This document shows, in pieces, positions 51,746-63,400 of a DNA stretch of 64,000 nucleotides (the first letter of the stretch is position 1; each line of letters begins with the position of its first letter). The DNA comes from JBCCCJ01 sp039029315 (lineage in GTDB: Bacteria; Bacteroidota; Bacteroidia; J057): positions 1 through 64,000 of the forward strand of contig JBCCGK010000040.1 in assembly GCA_039029315.1 (NCBI GenBank). Reading direction: 5' to 3'. The notes under the pieces are model-generated. The model was given only the letters and a program-made list of their open reading frames with translations, ran no database searches and was not told the origin of the DNA. Both the position numbers and the translations under genes were made by a program.

Positions 51746-54700
51746 TTACTGCTTGACGAATTTCACATATTGGCTTTCGTCTCCTGAAACTACATGAATG
51801 TAATAATATCCAGCTGTCCATCGCTGAATGGGAAGATAAATGCTGTGTTGATTGTTCATCGTTTTGACTTCTCGACGAAACATCATTCTTCCAAAGGAGT
51901 CTACAATCTGAATCTTAAAGGATTGGTTGGGTTTTCCCTTCAGATTGAGATTGGCGAGATATTCCGCTGGATTAGGAAACACAAAGGCCAATACCTGTCC
52001 ATTGACCTCCACAAAGGGATCTATTCTCTGATCAGACGCAGATCCTTCCCCGTTTTCCACCGCATTGCCTTGTGAATACTCTTCTTCAAACCCAACAGGA
52101 ATATTTTTGTCCCATATAATCGTCTTGGCCGTATTGGTGATGATGGGTTTTTCATTATCAAACACAATCGCAGCCCGATTGTAAATCCGTTTTCCAACAT
52201 GAACTTCTTCATAGGGCAAAATGGTAAACTCTACGAATCCATGACTCTCTTCTTCATTCATCCCACTGTCTGGCAACATGATGTATTCAAATCTGAATTC
52301 GACAATGCCCTCTCCTTTGAGCACCATCTCCTGATAATGGCTGGTCCCGATGATTTGCAAAGATTCCAGGTCCAATGATTCTGGAAAAGTATCCGTAATG
52401 ATGACATTCTCAGCAAAGAAACTCCCAACATTCTGGAATCTGATGCGATAGGTCAGCAAATCGCCTTTCATGAGGGTATCTTTAGGCAAAACAAGGATGT
52501 CATTCGGATCAATAGGTCCAACAACTGGCTCAAAGGAATCAGCATTGTTATCAGATAAATCATAATCCTGATCTGCCTCTGCACATGTAGCTGATACCTG
52601 TTTGATACTGCCCATGGCTGCAAGAGCAGAAACAGAGTCAGTGATACTGATGATGCCTTTGTCAAAAGCGTCTATAGATGAAAACTCCCAGACATAGGTA
52701 TTGCTGCCAACTTTCCGGTCCCACGGCACATCTGATTCAAGGGGAATCACCTCTGGATCGAAAGTCACCGCCACCTCCACATCGTTCGCCGTGGAAGTCC
52801 CTTCATTTCCATAGGCCAACTGGTAAGTATTTCTCAATCCTCTCCGTTGGGCAGTTCCCGAAATATTTACCCAGACATCATATCCAGTACTATCTGGTTT
52901 TTGTGGCAAAAAGATGGTATCTGCCTGTCCAATTGTTACCGAAAATGTCTGATTGACAAAGCAAGGATGGGTATAATTGTCAATGGTATCCTGGACAAAT
53001 TGATAACTACCTGCTGCCAAATTGAGTCTTGCGATGCCGTCCTGGTTACTGGCTATCTGATGTCCAATTTGGCTGATTCTGCCACTGATATTGGGAATTC
53101 GGGTTTCTCCTGCATCCAGGATACAATTGTCATTGCTATCGTGAAAGGCAAGAAAGACAATATCCGCTGATTGAGGTTCGATAATGGAAATGACAGTATC
53201 AGCTGACTGATTGGTCAAATAACTCACACAACCTGAAGGCCAATACACCACCACTGAATCCATGCTGGAAGACTCAGCCAGCCCAAAGTGAATCCGGCTG
53301 GAACTTTGGCTACTGACTCCGCCTGATAGGGCATTACATTGGCGACTCTGCCAGGTCTTCACGCCACCAATGGTACACTTGACTTGAACCCTGGCTCCAA
53401 TGCCATCTCTATTGGATAGACTTCCTGTCAGATCGAAGCCTGCCCAATGATTTCCTCTGCTTGAGGCATCACTGACATAGAGTGTATTGGTCTTGTATCG
53501 ATTATTGGCGACAAAAATGTCCAGGTCCCCATCATTGTCGAAATCTGTAAAAGAAGGCGAGATGGAATTCTCGGCATCTGTACAGAGAACAGAGGTCTCA
53601 TCTTTCAAAAAGGTCCCATCTCCATTGTTGAAGAACAAGGAATTGGCATTGCCATTGTCTCTTACGACATAGAGATCGATATAGCCATCCAAATCAAAAT
53701 CTCCCCAAACAGATCCAAAGGAGTGTCCCACTTCTGTGCAGATCGTCAGGCTGGTATTTTTGGTAAAACTTCCATCTCCATTGTTCACATAGAAGAAATC
53801 CTGTTGATTACTGGCATTGCAGACAAATAAGTCCAGATCTCCATCATTGTCATAATCGGCCCAACTGGCACTGTGAGAATTACCGCCATCGCTGGAAATC
53901 GACCCAGAAGTAACTTTGGAGAATTTTCCGTTTCCATCATTATGATAGAGTGAATTGTGTTCTCCCCTCAGATTGGGAACAAATACGTCCATCAATCCAT
54001 CCTTGTCGTAGTCTCCCCAGACTGCATTGAAGGTGGGAAACACTTCCATATTAATGGTCGCATCAGCAGCCTTCACAAAGGTTCCATCACCCTGATTTTG
54101 GAATAGCTGGTTGTATCTCGTAGGCATGAAGTCTGTGGAAAACACATCCAGATCTCCATCATTGTCATAATCTACCCAGCAGGCGGAGTGAGAGTAGCCT
54201 TCATATTTTCCTGCGACTTGATCAGGGGAAGATGAGAACGTTCCATTTCCATTGTTGATATAGATCTTATTGGAAATTCGAACGTTGTTTGCCATATAGA
54301 TATCGAGATCTCCATCATTGTCATAATCTCCCCAACTGGCTCCGACATTGGACCCCCGATCTGATGTGGGCGCACTTGCGGAAGTCTCGGTAAAAGTACC
54401 ATCGCCATTATTGGTGTACAATCTGCTCGGTTTCCAGTGAGAATAATCCGGGATCAACAAATCGTCATCTCCATCATTGTCATAATCCCCCCAGGCAGCT
54501 CCCCAGGTATTCTGAGCTTCTGTCTCAAGGCCTGTATTTGTGGATCTGGCAAAGCTGACATTTGCAGGCAAAGAACCTCTGGCCATGAAATCTTCGGTTT
54601 CTCCCAAGCCCAAATTCCCTGTTGCATCTGATTCTTTGATGTCATTTTCCGCTATTCGGAGTCTCGCGGAGATGTCTCCCCCGGCAAAATCCAGGGGCAC

Positions 54701-57700
54701 AATCAGGGTTTCAGTCAGGGTGTTTGACTGACTGATTGTCTTTGTTCCTGTTCTGAAGGCATCAAAAACCGTATCCTCATCCCAATCCACCCATAGACCA
54801 TAGTGGATTTTTTTGTTGGTCATATTGGTATTCACAGTGATGTCAAAATCTACTGTCCCGCCTGGTTTGTACTTTTTGGGCAATATGAGGCCATCATCAT
54901 TGGGGTCTCCGGATGCATCCTCATTGGATAGGTCGATTGAATCAGGCAATGCTGTTTTCCCCAACCAGATGGCATCCATATCGGGAATCTGATCTCCATT
55001 GGCATCCTGCGTCGGAAGGATGCTAAGTGCTGGACCAAATTGGCTAAAATCACCATAGTCATGCCCACATACTGCTGGCAAAGTAGTTGGGCAGGAAAAG
55101 CCATCGTTGTACTGAAGGCCAGAGGTAGATTGCATCACCAGAGTGGCAGCCCTGCTCTGGATGTTTACCTGAAAGATTTTTCCTGTCTTATTGTTAGAAA
55201 TGTAGAGCATGCTGTCTGAGCCTGTCCATTGTGCGCCATATCCCCCTGTCGGCAAATTTGATCCAATCAGATTGCCTAAATAAGATTTTGTCCTGGTATT
55301 TGGATCAAACACATAGAGCTTGTTATCGTGAACAGCATAAAATTTCCCATCCAGATTATATGCCATATCCCAACCTGGCATGCCCTGTCCAGTATATGTC
55401 CCCACGATGGCAGGACCGCTGACATCTATCTTGATCATGTCATTGCCAACCTTCCCAAACCAATGTCCGCTTTGGTCCATATCGCCTACATAGCATTTTT
55501 TGGCAAAATTGATTCCCAGATCTGTGATCCTCCCATCCTTATCCAATCGGATAAATCGAGTCCCACTTGCCCCGAACACCAAATTTGTTTGTGGATCAAA
55601 TCCCAGACCATTCGCATTGGCATCCAGCACTGCCAGTTCATGGTATTCGCCAGAAGTTGGGTTGAGTTTGGCAAAATAGTTAGGACGTCGCTTCTTTTTG
55701 TACACCTGAAAAAATGCGGGATCGCATATGTACTCCTCGGGATCACTGGTATTCGTCTGAAGAGAAGTCATCGTCACCGATACAGTCGAGGGATTGAGGC
55801 TCGCCCTGCTGGCGGTAATTTGCGTTTTGTAGGTTCCATCTGCCAGGGAGGAATCTGCCAAAATCGCATAAGAAATCAGAATCGTATCGCCAGAGGGAAT
55901 ATTCAACCCAGCCCATCGAATGGTATCCCTGTCCCCAAAGATTGGGAGATTCAATGAATCATTGCTTGCCCCGTTGCTATATTCTATTGAGTCTGACAGA
56001 AATCTGAATCCGGTAGGAAGCACATCTGATATGTCTACATTGAAGGCGTCGTCTCCCGTTTCATTGATCAGGCTAAGGTGAATGGGAACAATGCTTCTTG
56101 GTCCAATAGATGTTTGACTATTGACAGTAATCGTCAGGCTCACGACCTTGCAATAGCAATCGGAATCAGCGCAATCAATCTTCCCATCCCCATCATCATC
56201 TATCCCATTCAGACAATTACTTTCTGATGATGGCAGGATAGCAAATCCAAAGTCCACGGTGTAATAAGCCTTGGGGTTAGAGGTCAAATCTGCAACACCA
56301 TTGATCAACTGCCCATGATCGCTTTCAGTATAATTGGCGTCTGAAGCAGATCCTCCTGAAGCAGACAGAGTGATCTGCTGACTTCGGGCTTTCCCAGAAA
56401 AGGATGTTCCTATTCCATTGTCATCATTGTCTCGGGCATTGGGGGTTCCTGCATCGACCGAATCCGGCGAAGACCGGTAGCCTGCCGGAATGTTGAGCTC
56501 AACCTTGAAAGATCCACTTGAAAGTCCGGAGAATACATATTTTCCATTGGCATCAGTGATTGTTGAATCCAACACAGCATTCGATGCACCATCCAGGAGG
56601 TATACAGAGACGCCACTGATTCCACTTTCTCCGACATCAAGAAGGCCATCGGCATCTGCATCTGCCCATACCAGGTTCCCAATTGAAAACAGACCGATGA
56701 CTCCTGCATCTATTCCCATCGTATCCTGATCCTCCTCAAGAGAGATCAAGGCGGTGATCCCGCTGCTATCTACATCCATATCTTCTCCCGGAACAGCAAA
56801 GGACATGAAGGTATCTGGCAAGACAAATTGCACATAATAATCCTTTCTCGGATCAAGGTCTTCAAAGGAATAGGCACCACTGCTGTCTGTCTGAGTAGAT
56901 CCGATGGTAAATTTTCCATCATCGAGGAGTTGTACTGTGATTCCTTTCATGTTACCTTCAGCTGGATCTATCTTGCCATTGGAGGTCGTCAGTTCATCCC
57001 AGACTTTGCCACGAATAGAGGCAGGACCGGGCGGCAATGCTCTCAGCCCAATGTCCATGGTATTGAGGTCAGTGCTCAAAACAAACTGATCTGTCGTTCC
57101 ATCCGATTTCGCATCAGAATCCAGCTGATCTTCCCCGGTCATGTCCTGAAAGGTAATGGTTGTATCTATTGGCAGTCCTTTTACCTTCAATGAATAGGTA
57201 GAGGGCGGAAGATTGGTAAATGCATATTTTCCTATCGTATCTGATTGCACACTGTCCAGAACCGATCCATCACTTGCCAGTAACAATATCCAAATGCCTT
57301 CATAGCCGGGTTCCCCCTCATCTTGTTGGCCATTTTCATTCACGTCTACCCATACCAAATCCCCTAGACTTACAGGCGAATAAAATCCGAAATCGTAGTC
57401 TTTATAAGGAATGGAGGAGGTATCCGTTTTGGCAGCACTGATTTCGGGATGATTGTCACCGGAATCCGTTCCGGCATTGTTGCCTAGGGCGGCATCAGAG
57501 TCTGCAGCCTCGGCACCTGCGTCTTTCTGAGAAAGAAGCAATCCTTTCAGTTGACCTGCTCCGACAAAATCTGCATCTCTGTCCAATCGAATGATATAGG
57601 TAGAATCCATGGGAAGTCCATTAAACAGAAAAGTACCCAGAGAATCGGTTTTGACCCGATAAGGAAAGCCTCCGATAGTTACTGTATCTCCATAAGACTC

Positions 57701-60250
57701 ATACAATCCTAATTCCACTCCTTCAATTCCTTCCTCGCCGGGATCTTGAATCCCATTCCCATTGGCATCTTTCCAAACTCTATCCCCAATAGAGGCTGTA
57801 GTAGCGACATCCACCATCTGTACACCGACCTTGAGTGGTTCTGAAGAAAACAATTCTCCGCTGTTTTTTTGTGTGGCTGTATAGGCAAATGAATTCCAGG
57901 CCAATTCCCCAGAAGCCGGGTCTAGTTCCCCGGTCAATTGTCGAACTTTTACCCGAATTCTCAAGCCTTGACCGAACTGAAGTGGACTGGCTGTGTTTTC
58001 CCATCTGAATGCAAATGTTTTCGCTCCTTCGGACTGAGTAAGGGTGTCCATATCGCTACACCCAGCAGGGAGATTGGCCTGCGCCGGATCTGCTCGAACG
58101 AAGTCGTTGTTATCCAGATAGCAGGAATTGTAGGCATTTCCATACATCACACCCAATGGAAGATCTGCTGCAGGTACAGGAACCCAGGTATTGGAAGGAA
58201 CACTCAAGACATCTATGCGAATAGATGAATCCAGTTCCATGCTCCACTTGGAATCCCTGGCCTGTCCTCCCAATAGCGAAAAATCATTCAAATGGGGAAG
58301 TCTGTCTGCGATATCCATTTTGGTCACGGGCTCATCAGTGAGGTTCCAGACAAAGATTTCATAGATTGCCTCTCCATCATTGTTCGTAGAACCAAAATTC
58401 GGATAGCGACTAAAATCGGAATCCAGTTCTCCCTTGATCCATTTCTTTGAGTCAACGCTCCCTACCGATCCAAAAGAAGAGGAAGACCCAAGGTTGATTT
58501 TTGTTGTGCTGATAACTGTATTGGCCAATTTCCCTCCTTTGGTATTTTTCCAGGTTTGCTTGCCATAATCGACCTCTACCCGACTGTAATAATTGGATGA
58601 GGGAAGGGAAATCGTGCGATCATAACGCGCAGTGAAGTAAATGAAAATTCGGGGATTGGAAGAATGGGACAATCCTCCGGCAAATGTACATGCAGGGAAT
58701 TCCCATTTGAGGACTGTCCGACCATCATCCAAGAGCGTTTTTGAAAAAACAGGATTGCTACATCCGGGCTGATTTTGCAGATTCAGAGAGCTTGGGATAT
58801 GTTTCCAAACAGAGAACTTGATTCCATACCAATTGGGGTTTTGACCTGTTGTATAATAGCTAAGTCCCTTGTCCAAGGTATCAGTAATGGTAAATCCAGT
58901 ATGATTGGCCCCATTCATGTTCAAATAGGTGTGCTGGATTTCGTACAGAATATCATCAGGTTCTTTGTTATAGCCAGAAAGTTGGGAAACATCTGTCGTC
59001 CCAAACTTCCCCTTGATAGAAACCTTGTTGTGGACAATGGGCTCACTGACCACTGTAATATCTTTACAAGAAGAACCAAGTAAAGAATCCTTTTCTACAA
59101 AGCTTGCATCTGAGCAATTTTGAATCGTCGTACCAGCAGAGGTATTGCTTAGAACCCGGGTATAGATCCGAATATCTTCATTTTCCTGATAGCCTGAATC
59201 CGCTGTTATCCATTTGATTGCCTTGAGTCCTTTCAATACATATTGGCGCAAATTAGGATCATATAGCCCGTCGCATCCAGTATCAGTCGAATCATCTTCT
59301 CCATAGAGATTGGGAAAATGTGCTTTATTTTTTTGCCCATTGACCCAGGAGTAGGCATTCATGTTTTTGGATTTTGATGTTCGGATGGTTACAAATCCAT
59401 TCCCACAATCACATTGAATCTTCCATCCTCCCCATTTTGCCCGATCGAGTCGAAAGTTGTACACTTCCAGTTCTGACGGAATGTTATCGACATATTCGAT
59501 TTGCTTATTTGCAGGACTTTTGGGGATAATCTTGTATTCAAAAGTTCCGTTGGCCTGTACGATATTGGCTCCGCCTTCATTGTCTTTTTTGGTAAAATCC
59601 TTGGAAGTGGAGGGAGGAGGAGGGCAAGCATTTCTCACCGGAACACTTATGGAAGATGGATCAGTAGCGGTCAAGGAAGCAGACGCCTCATGAAAGACGA
59701 CAGGATTGACCAAATTGATCGAACTCCCGGCAGTTGGCGTTTGGGTTTCTCCTTCTGCCACACATTCCCACTTAGCCACAATCGAAAACGCACCAGAACT
59801 TCCAGCCTCCAAATACGACAAGCCCGAGGATTGGAGATCCAGGCGTACATACACCCCGGTGGATTCGTCTCCACTTTTGGTAACCTTGGATACATTGCCT
59901 CCTACTCCCGGCAAACCAGCAGAATTAGCTCCCAAGGGTAAGGTCAGATCAATGTAGGCATCCTGGCAAGGTTCGGTTACTGATGCACATCGATATCGGA
60001 TTCTATATGACCATTGATCTGTAGCTCCGGGGGCAGGATTGTCCAGGGATACATCTACCAGTAGGCTCGGTGCCAGAATCCTTTTGAGGTGGTGGAAAAA
60101 AGCGATGTCCTCATTTGCTGAATGTAATCCGATAAAGGAGGCCATCGGATTAAGTCGAAGTTCAGGAGATGGCTTAGCGGACATATTGCCAACCAACAGT
60201 ACCCAACAGACAGCTAGAATTCCATGAATTTGGATTGGTAGTCGTTTCAT
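51746..60250 (-). CDS. Giant T9SS surface protein with SdrD-type, FG-GAP and ASPIC/UnbV domains
   Basis: This 2834-aa protein has a signal peptide (near 1-25, ending MSAKPS). Order along the chain: DUF11/isopeptide-type beta domains (about 50-810); four SdrD_B/Cna-B-type repeats beginning IGDRVWKDANGNGIQDPGE near 820, LGDLVWVD near 955, RGKVWDEL near 1075 and IGNLVWAD near 1190; a Cys/Asp-rich NGIDDDGDGKIDC segment near 1353; FG-GAP/VCBS repeats with DYDNDGD-type calcium loops (about 1915-2260); an ASPIC/UnbV domain (about 2270-2350); a DUF11-like module (about 2590-2710); and a type A T9SS sorting domain. It should be a very large surface-exposed protein. The last 1150 or so residues are closely similar to the next gene to the right, so they are tandem paralogs. 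It is separated from that gene by a strong terminator. Confidence 0.88.
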   Translation of the reverse strand: MKRLPIQIHGILAVCWVLLVGNMSAKPSPELRLNPMASFIGLHSANEDIAFFHHLKRILAPSLLVDVSLDNPAPGATDQWSYRIRYRCASVTEPCQDAYIDLTLPLGANSAGLPGVGGNVSKVTKSGDESTGVYVRLDLQSSGLSYLEAGSSGAFSIVAKWECVAEGETQTPTAGSSINLVNPVVFHEASASLTATDPSSISVPVRNACPPPPSTSKDFTKKDNEGGANIVQANGTFEYKIIPKSPANKQIEYVDNIPSELEVYNFRLDRAKWGGWKIQCDCGNGFVTIRTSKSKNMNAYSWVNGQKNKAHFPNLYGEDDSTDTGCDGLYDPNLRQYVLKGLKAIKWITADSGYQENEDIRIYTRVLSNTSAGTTIQNCSDASFVEKDSLLGSSCKDITVVSEPIVHNKVSIKGKFGTTDVSQLSGYNKEPDDILYEIQHTYLNMNGANHTGFTITDTLDKGLSYYTTGQNPNWYGIKFSVWKHIPSSLNLQNQPGCSNPVFSKTLLDDGRTVLKWEFPACTFAGGLSHSSNPRIFIYFTARYDRTISLPSSNYYSRVEVDYGKQTWKNTKGGKLANTVISTTKINLGSSSSFGSVGSVDSKKWIKGELDSDFSRYPNFGSTNNDGEAIYEIFVWNLTDEPVTKMDIADRLPHLNDFSLLGGQARDSKWSMELDSSIRIDVLSVPSNTWVPVPAADLPLGVMYGNAYNSCYLDNNDFVRADPAQANLPAGCSDMDTLTQSEGAKTFAFRWENTASPLQFGQGLRIRVKVRQLTGELDPASGELAWNSFAYTATQKNSGELFSSEPLKVGVQMVDVATTASIGDRVWKDANGNGIQDPGEEGIEGVELGLYESYGDTVTIGGFPYRVKTDSLGTFLFNGLPMDSTYIIRLDRDADFVGAGQLKGLLLSQKDAGAEAADSDAALGNNAGTDSGDNHPEISAAKTDTSSIPYKDYDFGFYSPVSLGDLVWVDVNENGQQDEGEPGYEGIWILLLASDGSVLDSVQSDTIGKYAFTNLPPSTYSLKVKGLPIDTTITFQDMTGEDQLDSDAKSDGTTDQFVLSTDLNTMDIGLRALPPGPASIRGKVWDELTTSNGKIDPAEGNMKGITVQLLDDGKFTIGSTQTDSSGAYSFEDLDPRKDYYVQFVLPDTFMSFAVPGEDMDVDSSGITALISLEEDQDTMGIDAGVIGLFSIGNLVWADADADGLLDVGESGISGVSVYLLDGASNAVLDSTITDANGKYVFSGLSSGSFKVELNIPAGYRSSPDSVDAGTPNARDNDDNGIGTSFSGKARSQQITLSASGGSASDANYTESDHGQLINGVADLTSNPKAYYTVDFGFAILPSSESNCLNGIDDDGDGKIDCADSDCYCKVVSLTITVNSQTSIGPRSIVPIHLSLINETGDDAFNVDISDVLPTGFRFLSDSIEYSNGASNDSLNLPIFGDRDTIRWAGLNIPSGDTILISYAILADSSLADGTYKTQITASRASLNPSTVSVTMTSLQTNTSDPEEYICDPAFFQVYKKKRRPNYFAKLNPTSGEYHELAVLDANANGLGFDPQTNLVFGASGTRFIRLDKDGRITDLGINFAKKCYVGDMDQSGHWFGKVGNDMIKIDVSGPAIVGTYTGQGMPGWDMAYNLDGKFYAVHDNKLYVFDPNTRTKSYLGNLIGSNLPTGGYGAQWTGSDSMLYISNNKTGKIFQVNIQSRAATLVMQSTSGLQYNDGFSCPTTLPAVCGHDYGDFSQFGPALSILPTQDANGDQIPDMDAIWLGKTALPDSIDLSNEDASGDPNDDGLILPKKYKPGGTVDFDITVNTNMTNKKIHYGLWVDWDEDTVFDAFRTGTKTISQSNTLTETLIVPLDFAGGDISARLRIAENDIKESDATGNLGLGETEDFMARGSLPANVSFARSTNTGLETEAQNTWGAAWGDYDNDGDDDLLIPDYSHWKPSRLYTNNGDGTFTETSASAPTSDRGSNVGASWGDYDNDGDLDIYMANNVRISNKIYINNGNGTFSSSPDQVAGKYEGYSHSACWVDYDNDGDLDVFSTDFMPTRYNQLFQNQGDGTFVKAADATINMEVFPTFNAVWGDYDKDGLMDVFVPNLRGEHNSLYHNDGNGKFSKVTSGSISSDGGNSHSASWADYDNDGDLDLFVCNASNQQDFFYVNNGDGSFTKNTSLTICTEVGHSFGSVWGDFDLDGYIDLYVVRDNGNANSLFFNNGDGTFLKDETSVLCTDAENSISPSFTDFDNDGDLDIFVANNRYKTNTLYVSDASSRGNHWAGFDLTGSLSNRDGIGARVQVKCTIGGVKTWQSRQCNALSGGVSSQSSSRIHFGLAESSSMDSVVVYWPSGCVSYLTNQSADTVISIIEPQSADIVFLAFHDSNDNCILDAGETRIPNISGRISQIGHQIASNQDGIARLNLAAGSYQFVQDTIDNYTHPCFVNQTFSVTIGQADTIFLPQKPDSTGYDVWVNISGTAQRRGLRNTYQLAYGNEGTSTANDVEVAVTFDPEVIPLESDVPWDRKVGSNTYVWEFSSIDAFDKGIISITDSVSALAAMGSIKQVSATCAEADQDYDLSDNNADSFEPVVGPIDPNDILVLPKDTLMKGDLLTYRIRFQNVGSFFAENVIITDTFPESLDLESLQIIGTSHYQEMVLKGEGIVEFRFEYIMLPDSGMNEEESHGFVEFTILPYEEVHVGKRIYNRAAIVFDNEKPIITNTAKTIIWDKNIPVGFEEEYSQGNAVENGEGSASDQRIDPFVEVNGQVLAFVFPNPAEYLANLNLKGKPNQSFKIQIVDSFGRMMFRREVKTMNNQHSIYLPIQRWTAGYYYIHVVSGDESQYVKFVKQ

Positions 60251-60421
60251 TTTTCAAAATCTGGTCCAATGGGTATGGATCTGATTGACCAGCAGATATC
60301 CACCCAGAGTGAGGAAATTGATCACATAATTAGAGGTGAGAAAGGAATTATCCAGACGAATTCAACCCTTTCTATTACCCTTGTAAGAAAAGTCCAAGAA
60401 GCATAGCAGATGAAGCAAAAG

Positions 60422-60461
60422 AGCTAGCCCGTCTTGCTTTTTCAAACAAGTCGGGCTAGCT
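60422..60461 (-). terminator. Rho-independent-type hairpin between the giant genes
   Basis: AGCTAGCCCG-T-CTTG at 60422-60436 pairs with CAAG-T-CGGGCTAGCT at 60447-60461, with one T-T mismatch, around a T-rich loop. It is 35-75 bases past the stop of the right-hand paralog on the minus strand and ends its transcript before the next gene. Confidence 0.75.
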
Positions 60462-60495
60462 ATCCATTCATGGCACTTGGCCAGGATGCCTCTCC

Positions 60496-63400
60496 TTATG
60501 ATTTGATCAGTTTGAGGACTTTCTTCTCTTTGCCTCGTTCAAGAATTACAAAATAAATACCTGTAGGCCATTTCCTCATCGAAATGATAAAGTTCTGAAC
60601 CTCACCTGTGGACATTCCATGTGTTCTGAACTGAACCCCTCCCACAGCATTCGAGATGGAAATTTGATATCCCTGATCCATATGACCCTTGAATCGCAAT
60701 ACAGCAATATCACTGACAGGATTCGGGAAGACGGTTGGAAAATCATGCCCAAGATCCTCAGGCTTTTGAAGTTCTTCTGCCTCCAGAACTTCAGTTTCGA
60801 CGCTGGTGGAGTTCGGATTTGTAGAAGAATAGAGAGGGATATTGTTGTCCCACACAATTGTCTTTGTGGTATTGGTGATGATTGGAGGCAGATTATCAAA
60901 GTAAATAGCAGCTCTATTTTCTATGACATCTCCTATCTGAACATTCTCTATGGCCGAGATGGTAAATTCAACAAACCCATGACTTTCTACCTCATTCATC
61001 CCACTATCCGGCAGGAAAATATAATCGAACTTAAACTCGACTATGCGATCCTTCAGGATATTTAATTCATGAAAGTGGCTGGCTCCCACAATCTGCAAAG
61101 TCTCTATATCCAAGGATTCGGGCAGCGTATCCTGAACCACCACGTGTTCTGCAAAGAAGGTTCCGACGTTCTGGAATCTAACCCGATACGTCAGATAGTC
61201 TCCTTTCATCAAGGTGTCTTTGGGAAGGACCAACAAATCATTTGGATCAATCGCACCTACGATCACTCTGGTCTCTGTTTTTGAATTATCAGTAAGATCA
61301 CAATCGTTGGAGAGATTCTGAAAAGTAGCCGTAACAGATACGCTATCTCCCAAGGTGGCCAGAATAGAGACTGAGTCCGTGATAGTGATGATCCCAGATT
61401 CAAAGGAGACCAAACTATCGAATTCCCAGATATAAGTATTGCCCCCTTCTACTCTGTCCCATGCAACATCTGCTGCTACAGGTGTCAAATCTGCATCGAA
61501 AGTAACTGCTATTTCGGGACTAATGGCCGTCGCGATCCCTGCGTTCCCGTAGCTCAGTCGATAGGTATTGCGTGATCCGACACGCTGCGCCGTTCCTGAC
61601 AGATCTACCCAAACATCTGGATAGCTACAAGTTGCCTGATGCGGAAGATATACAGTTGTCGAACTTCCATTGGTTGCGGTAAACGCTTTGGAGGTGTAAC
61701 AAGGATGGGTATAGTCTGCATGGATATCTTCAATATAGGTGTAAGATCCTGCATTCAGATTGACTACCACTTCTCCATTTGCTCCAGTAACAATGGTATG
61801 ATCAATTTCACTGATTGTTCCACTGATATTTGGCAGCAAGGTCTCTCCGGCCTCATAGGTACAGTTGCCATTGGCATCAACGAAGGCCAAAAATGTTACT
61901 GTTCCGCCCGTAGGCTCAACGATGGTGGTACAGGCATCTGCACTCAAGCTTGTCAGATATTGGATATAGCCTGATGGCCAACGAATCTCCACTGAATCAA
62001 TCGTGGTCGCATCATCTACACCAAAGTGAGCCTTCAGGCTACTCTGGGCGCTAATCCCACCAGAAAGAGAAGTAATTTGCCTCATTTGCCAGGTAGGAGA
62101 TCCACTCATGGTAGCTTTTACCTTGATGATCGTTCCAATCGCATCCTTATTCGCGGCTGATCCTACGAGGTCAAAACAGGCATAATGATTATTACAGCCA
62201 GTTGCATCATTGATGTATAGAGAATTCGATTCATAGCCGTTGTTGGCAATGAATATATCTAAATCTCCATCATTCTGATAATCAACCACTGTAGGCGAGA
62301 CAGAATTTTCGGTATCAGTACTGATGGAAAGTTGGGTATCCTTGGTAAAGGTTCCATCCCCATCATTGAAGAAGAACGAATTCGGATTGCCATTGTCATG
62401 GACAACATAGAGGTCGAGATCTCCATCCAAATCAAAGTCTCCCCATACCGACCCAAAGGAATGACCATTCTCTGTTACAATTGACAGACTGGTGTTTTTG
62501 GTGAAGGTTCCATCGCCATCATTGGTATAGAAAAAATCAAATTGATTACTGGCATTGCAGACGAATAAATCCAGGTCTCCGTCATTGTCATAATCTGCCC
62601 AGCTCGCGCTATGGGAATTCCCTCCATCACTGGACACACTTCCTGAGTTGACCAGACTAAACCGACCATTTCCGTTATTGTGGTAGAGTGAATTATTTTC
62701 TCCATCCGCATTTGGCACAAACACATCTATCAATCCATCATTGTCATAATCGCCCCAAGCTGCACTCAACGTGGGTTGCACCTCCATATTGACTGTGGCA
62801 TTTTGGGCCAGCGAAAATGTACCATCTCCATTGTTCTTGAAGAGTTGATTGAATCTGGTAGGCATATAATCCGTGGCAAAGATGTCCAGGTATCCATCAT
62901 TGTCATAATCTACCCAGGAAGCAGCATGTGAATAGCCTTCATAATTTGATGCCACTGAATCTGAAGAGGTGGTAAAGTTGCCTGTACCGTCATTGTCATA
63001 CAGCTTATTCTCCAATCGGACATTGTTGGCCGTATACAGATCCAGGTCTCCATCATTGTCATAATCTCCCCAAACGCCGCCAACATTGGAGCCTTTGTCG
63101 GCGGTTGGCGATCCTACAGATACTGAAGTGAAGGTGCCATCCCCATTATTGGAATAGATTCTACTACTCTTCCAATGGGAGAAATCTGGAATTAATAAGT
63201 CTTCGTCTCCATCCCCATCATAATCTCCCCAGGCAGCTCCCCAGGTATTTTCCGCTTCTGATTCCAGACCGGTTCCAGTAGATTTTGTGAAGGTAAAACA
63301 AGCTGGAATGGTTCCCAGGACCAGATGATCTTCGGTTTCACCCAACAACAGTCCTCCACTGCTATCTGCTTGCACAATCGCTTCTTCTCCTACTCTGATT

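Noticed and set aside
53480..54500. Regularly spaced short repeats as a possible CRISPR array
   Set aside because: The repetition comes from FG-GAP/VCBS coding repeats (DYDNDGD-type loops), in frame and degenerate, not from identical repeats with unique spacers.
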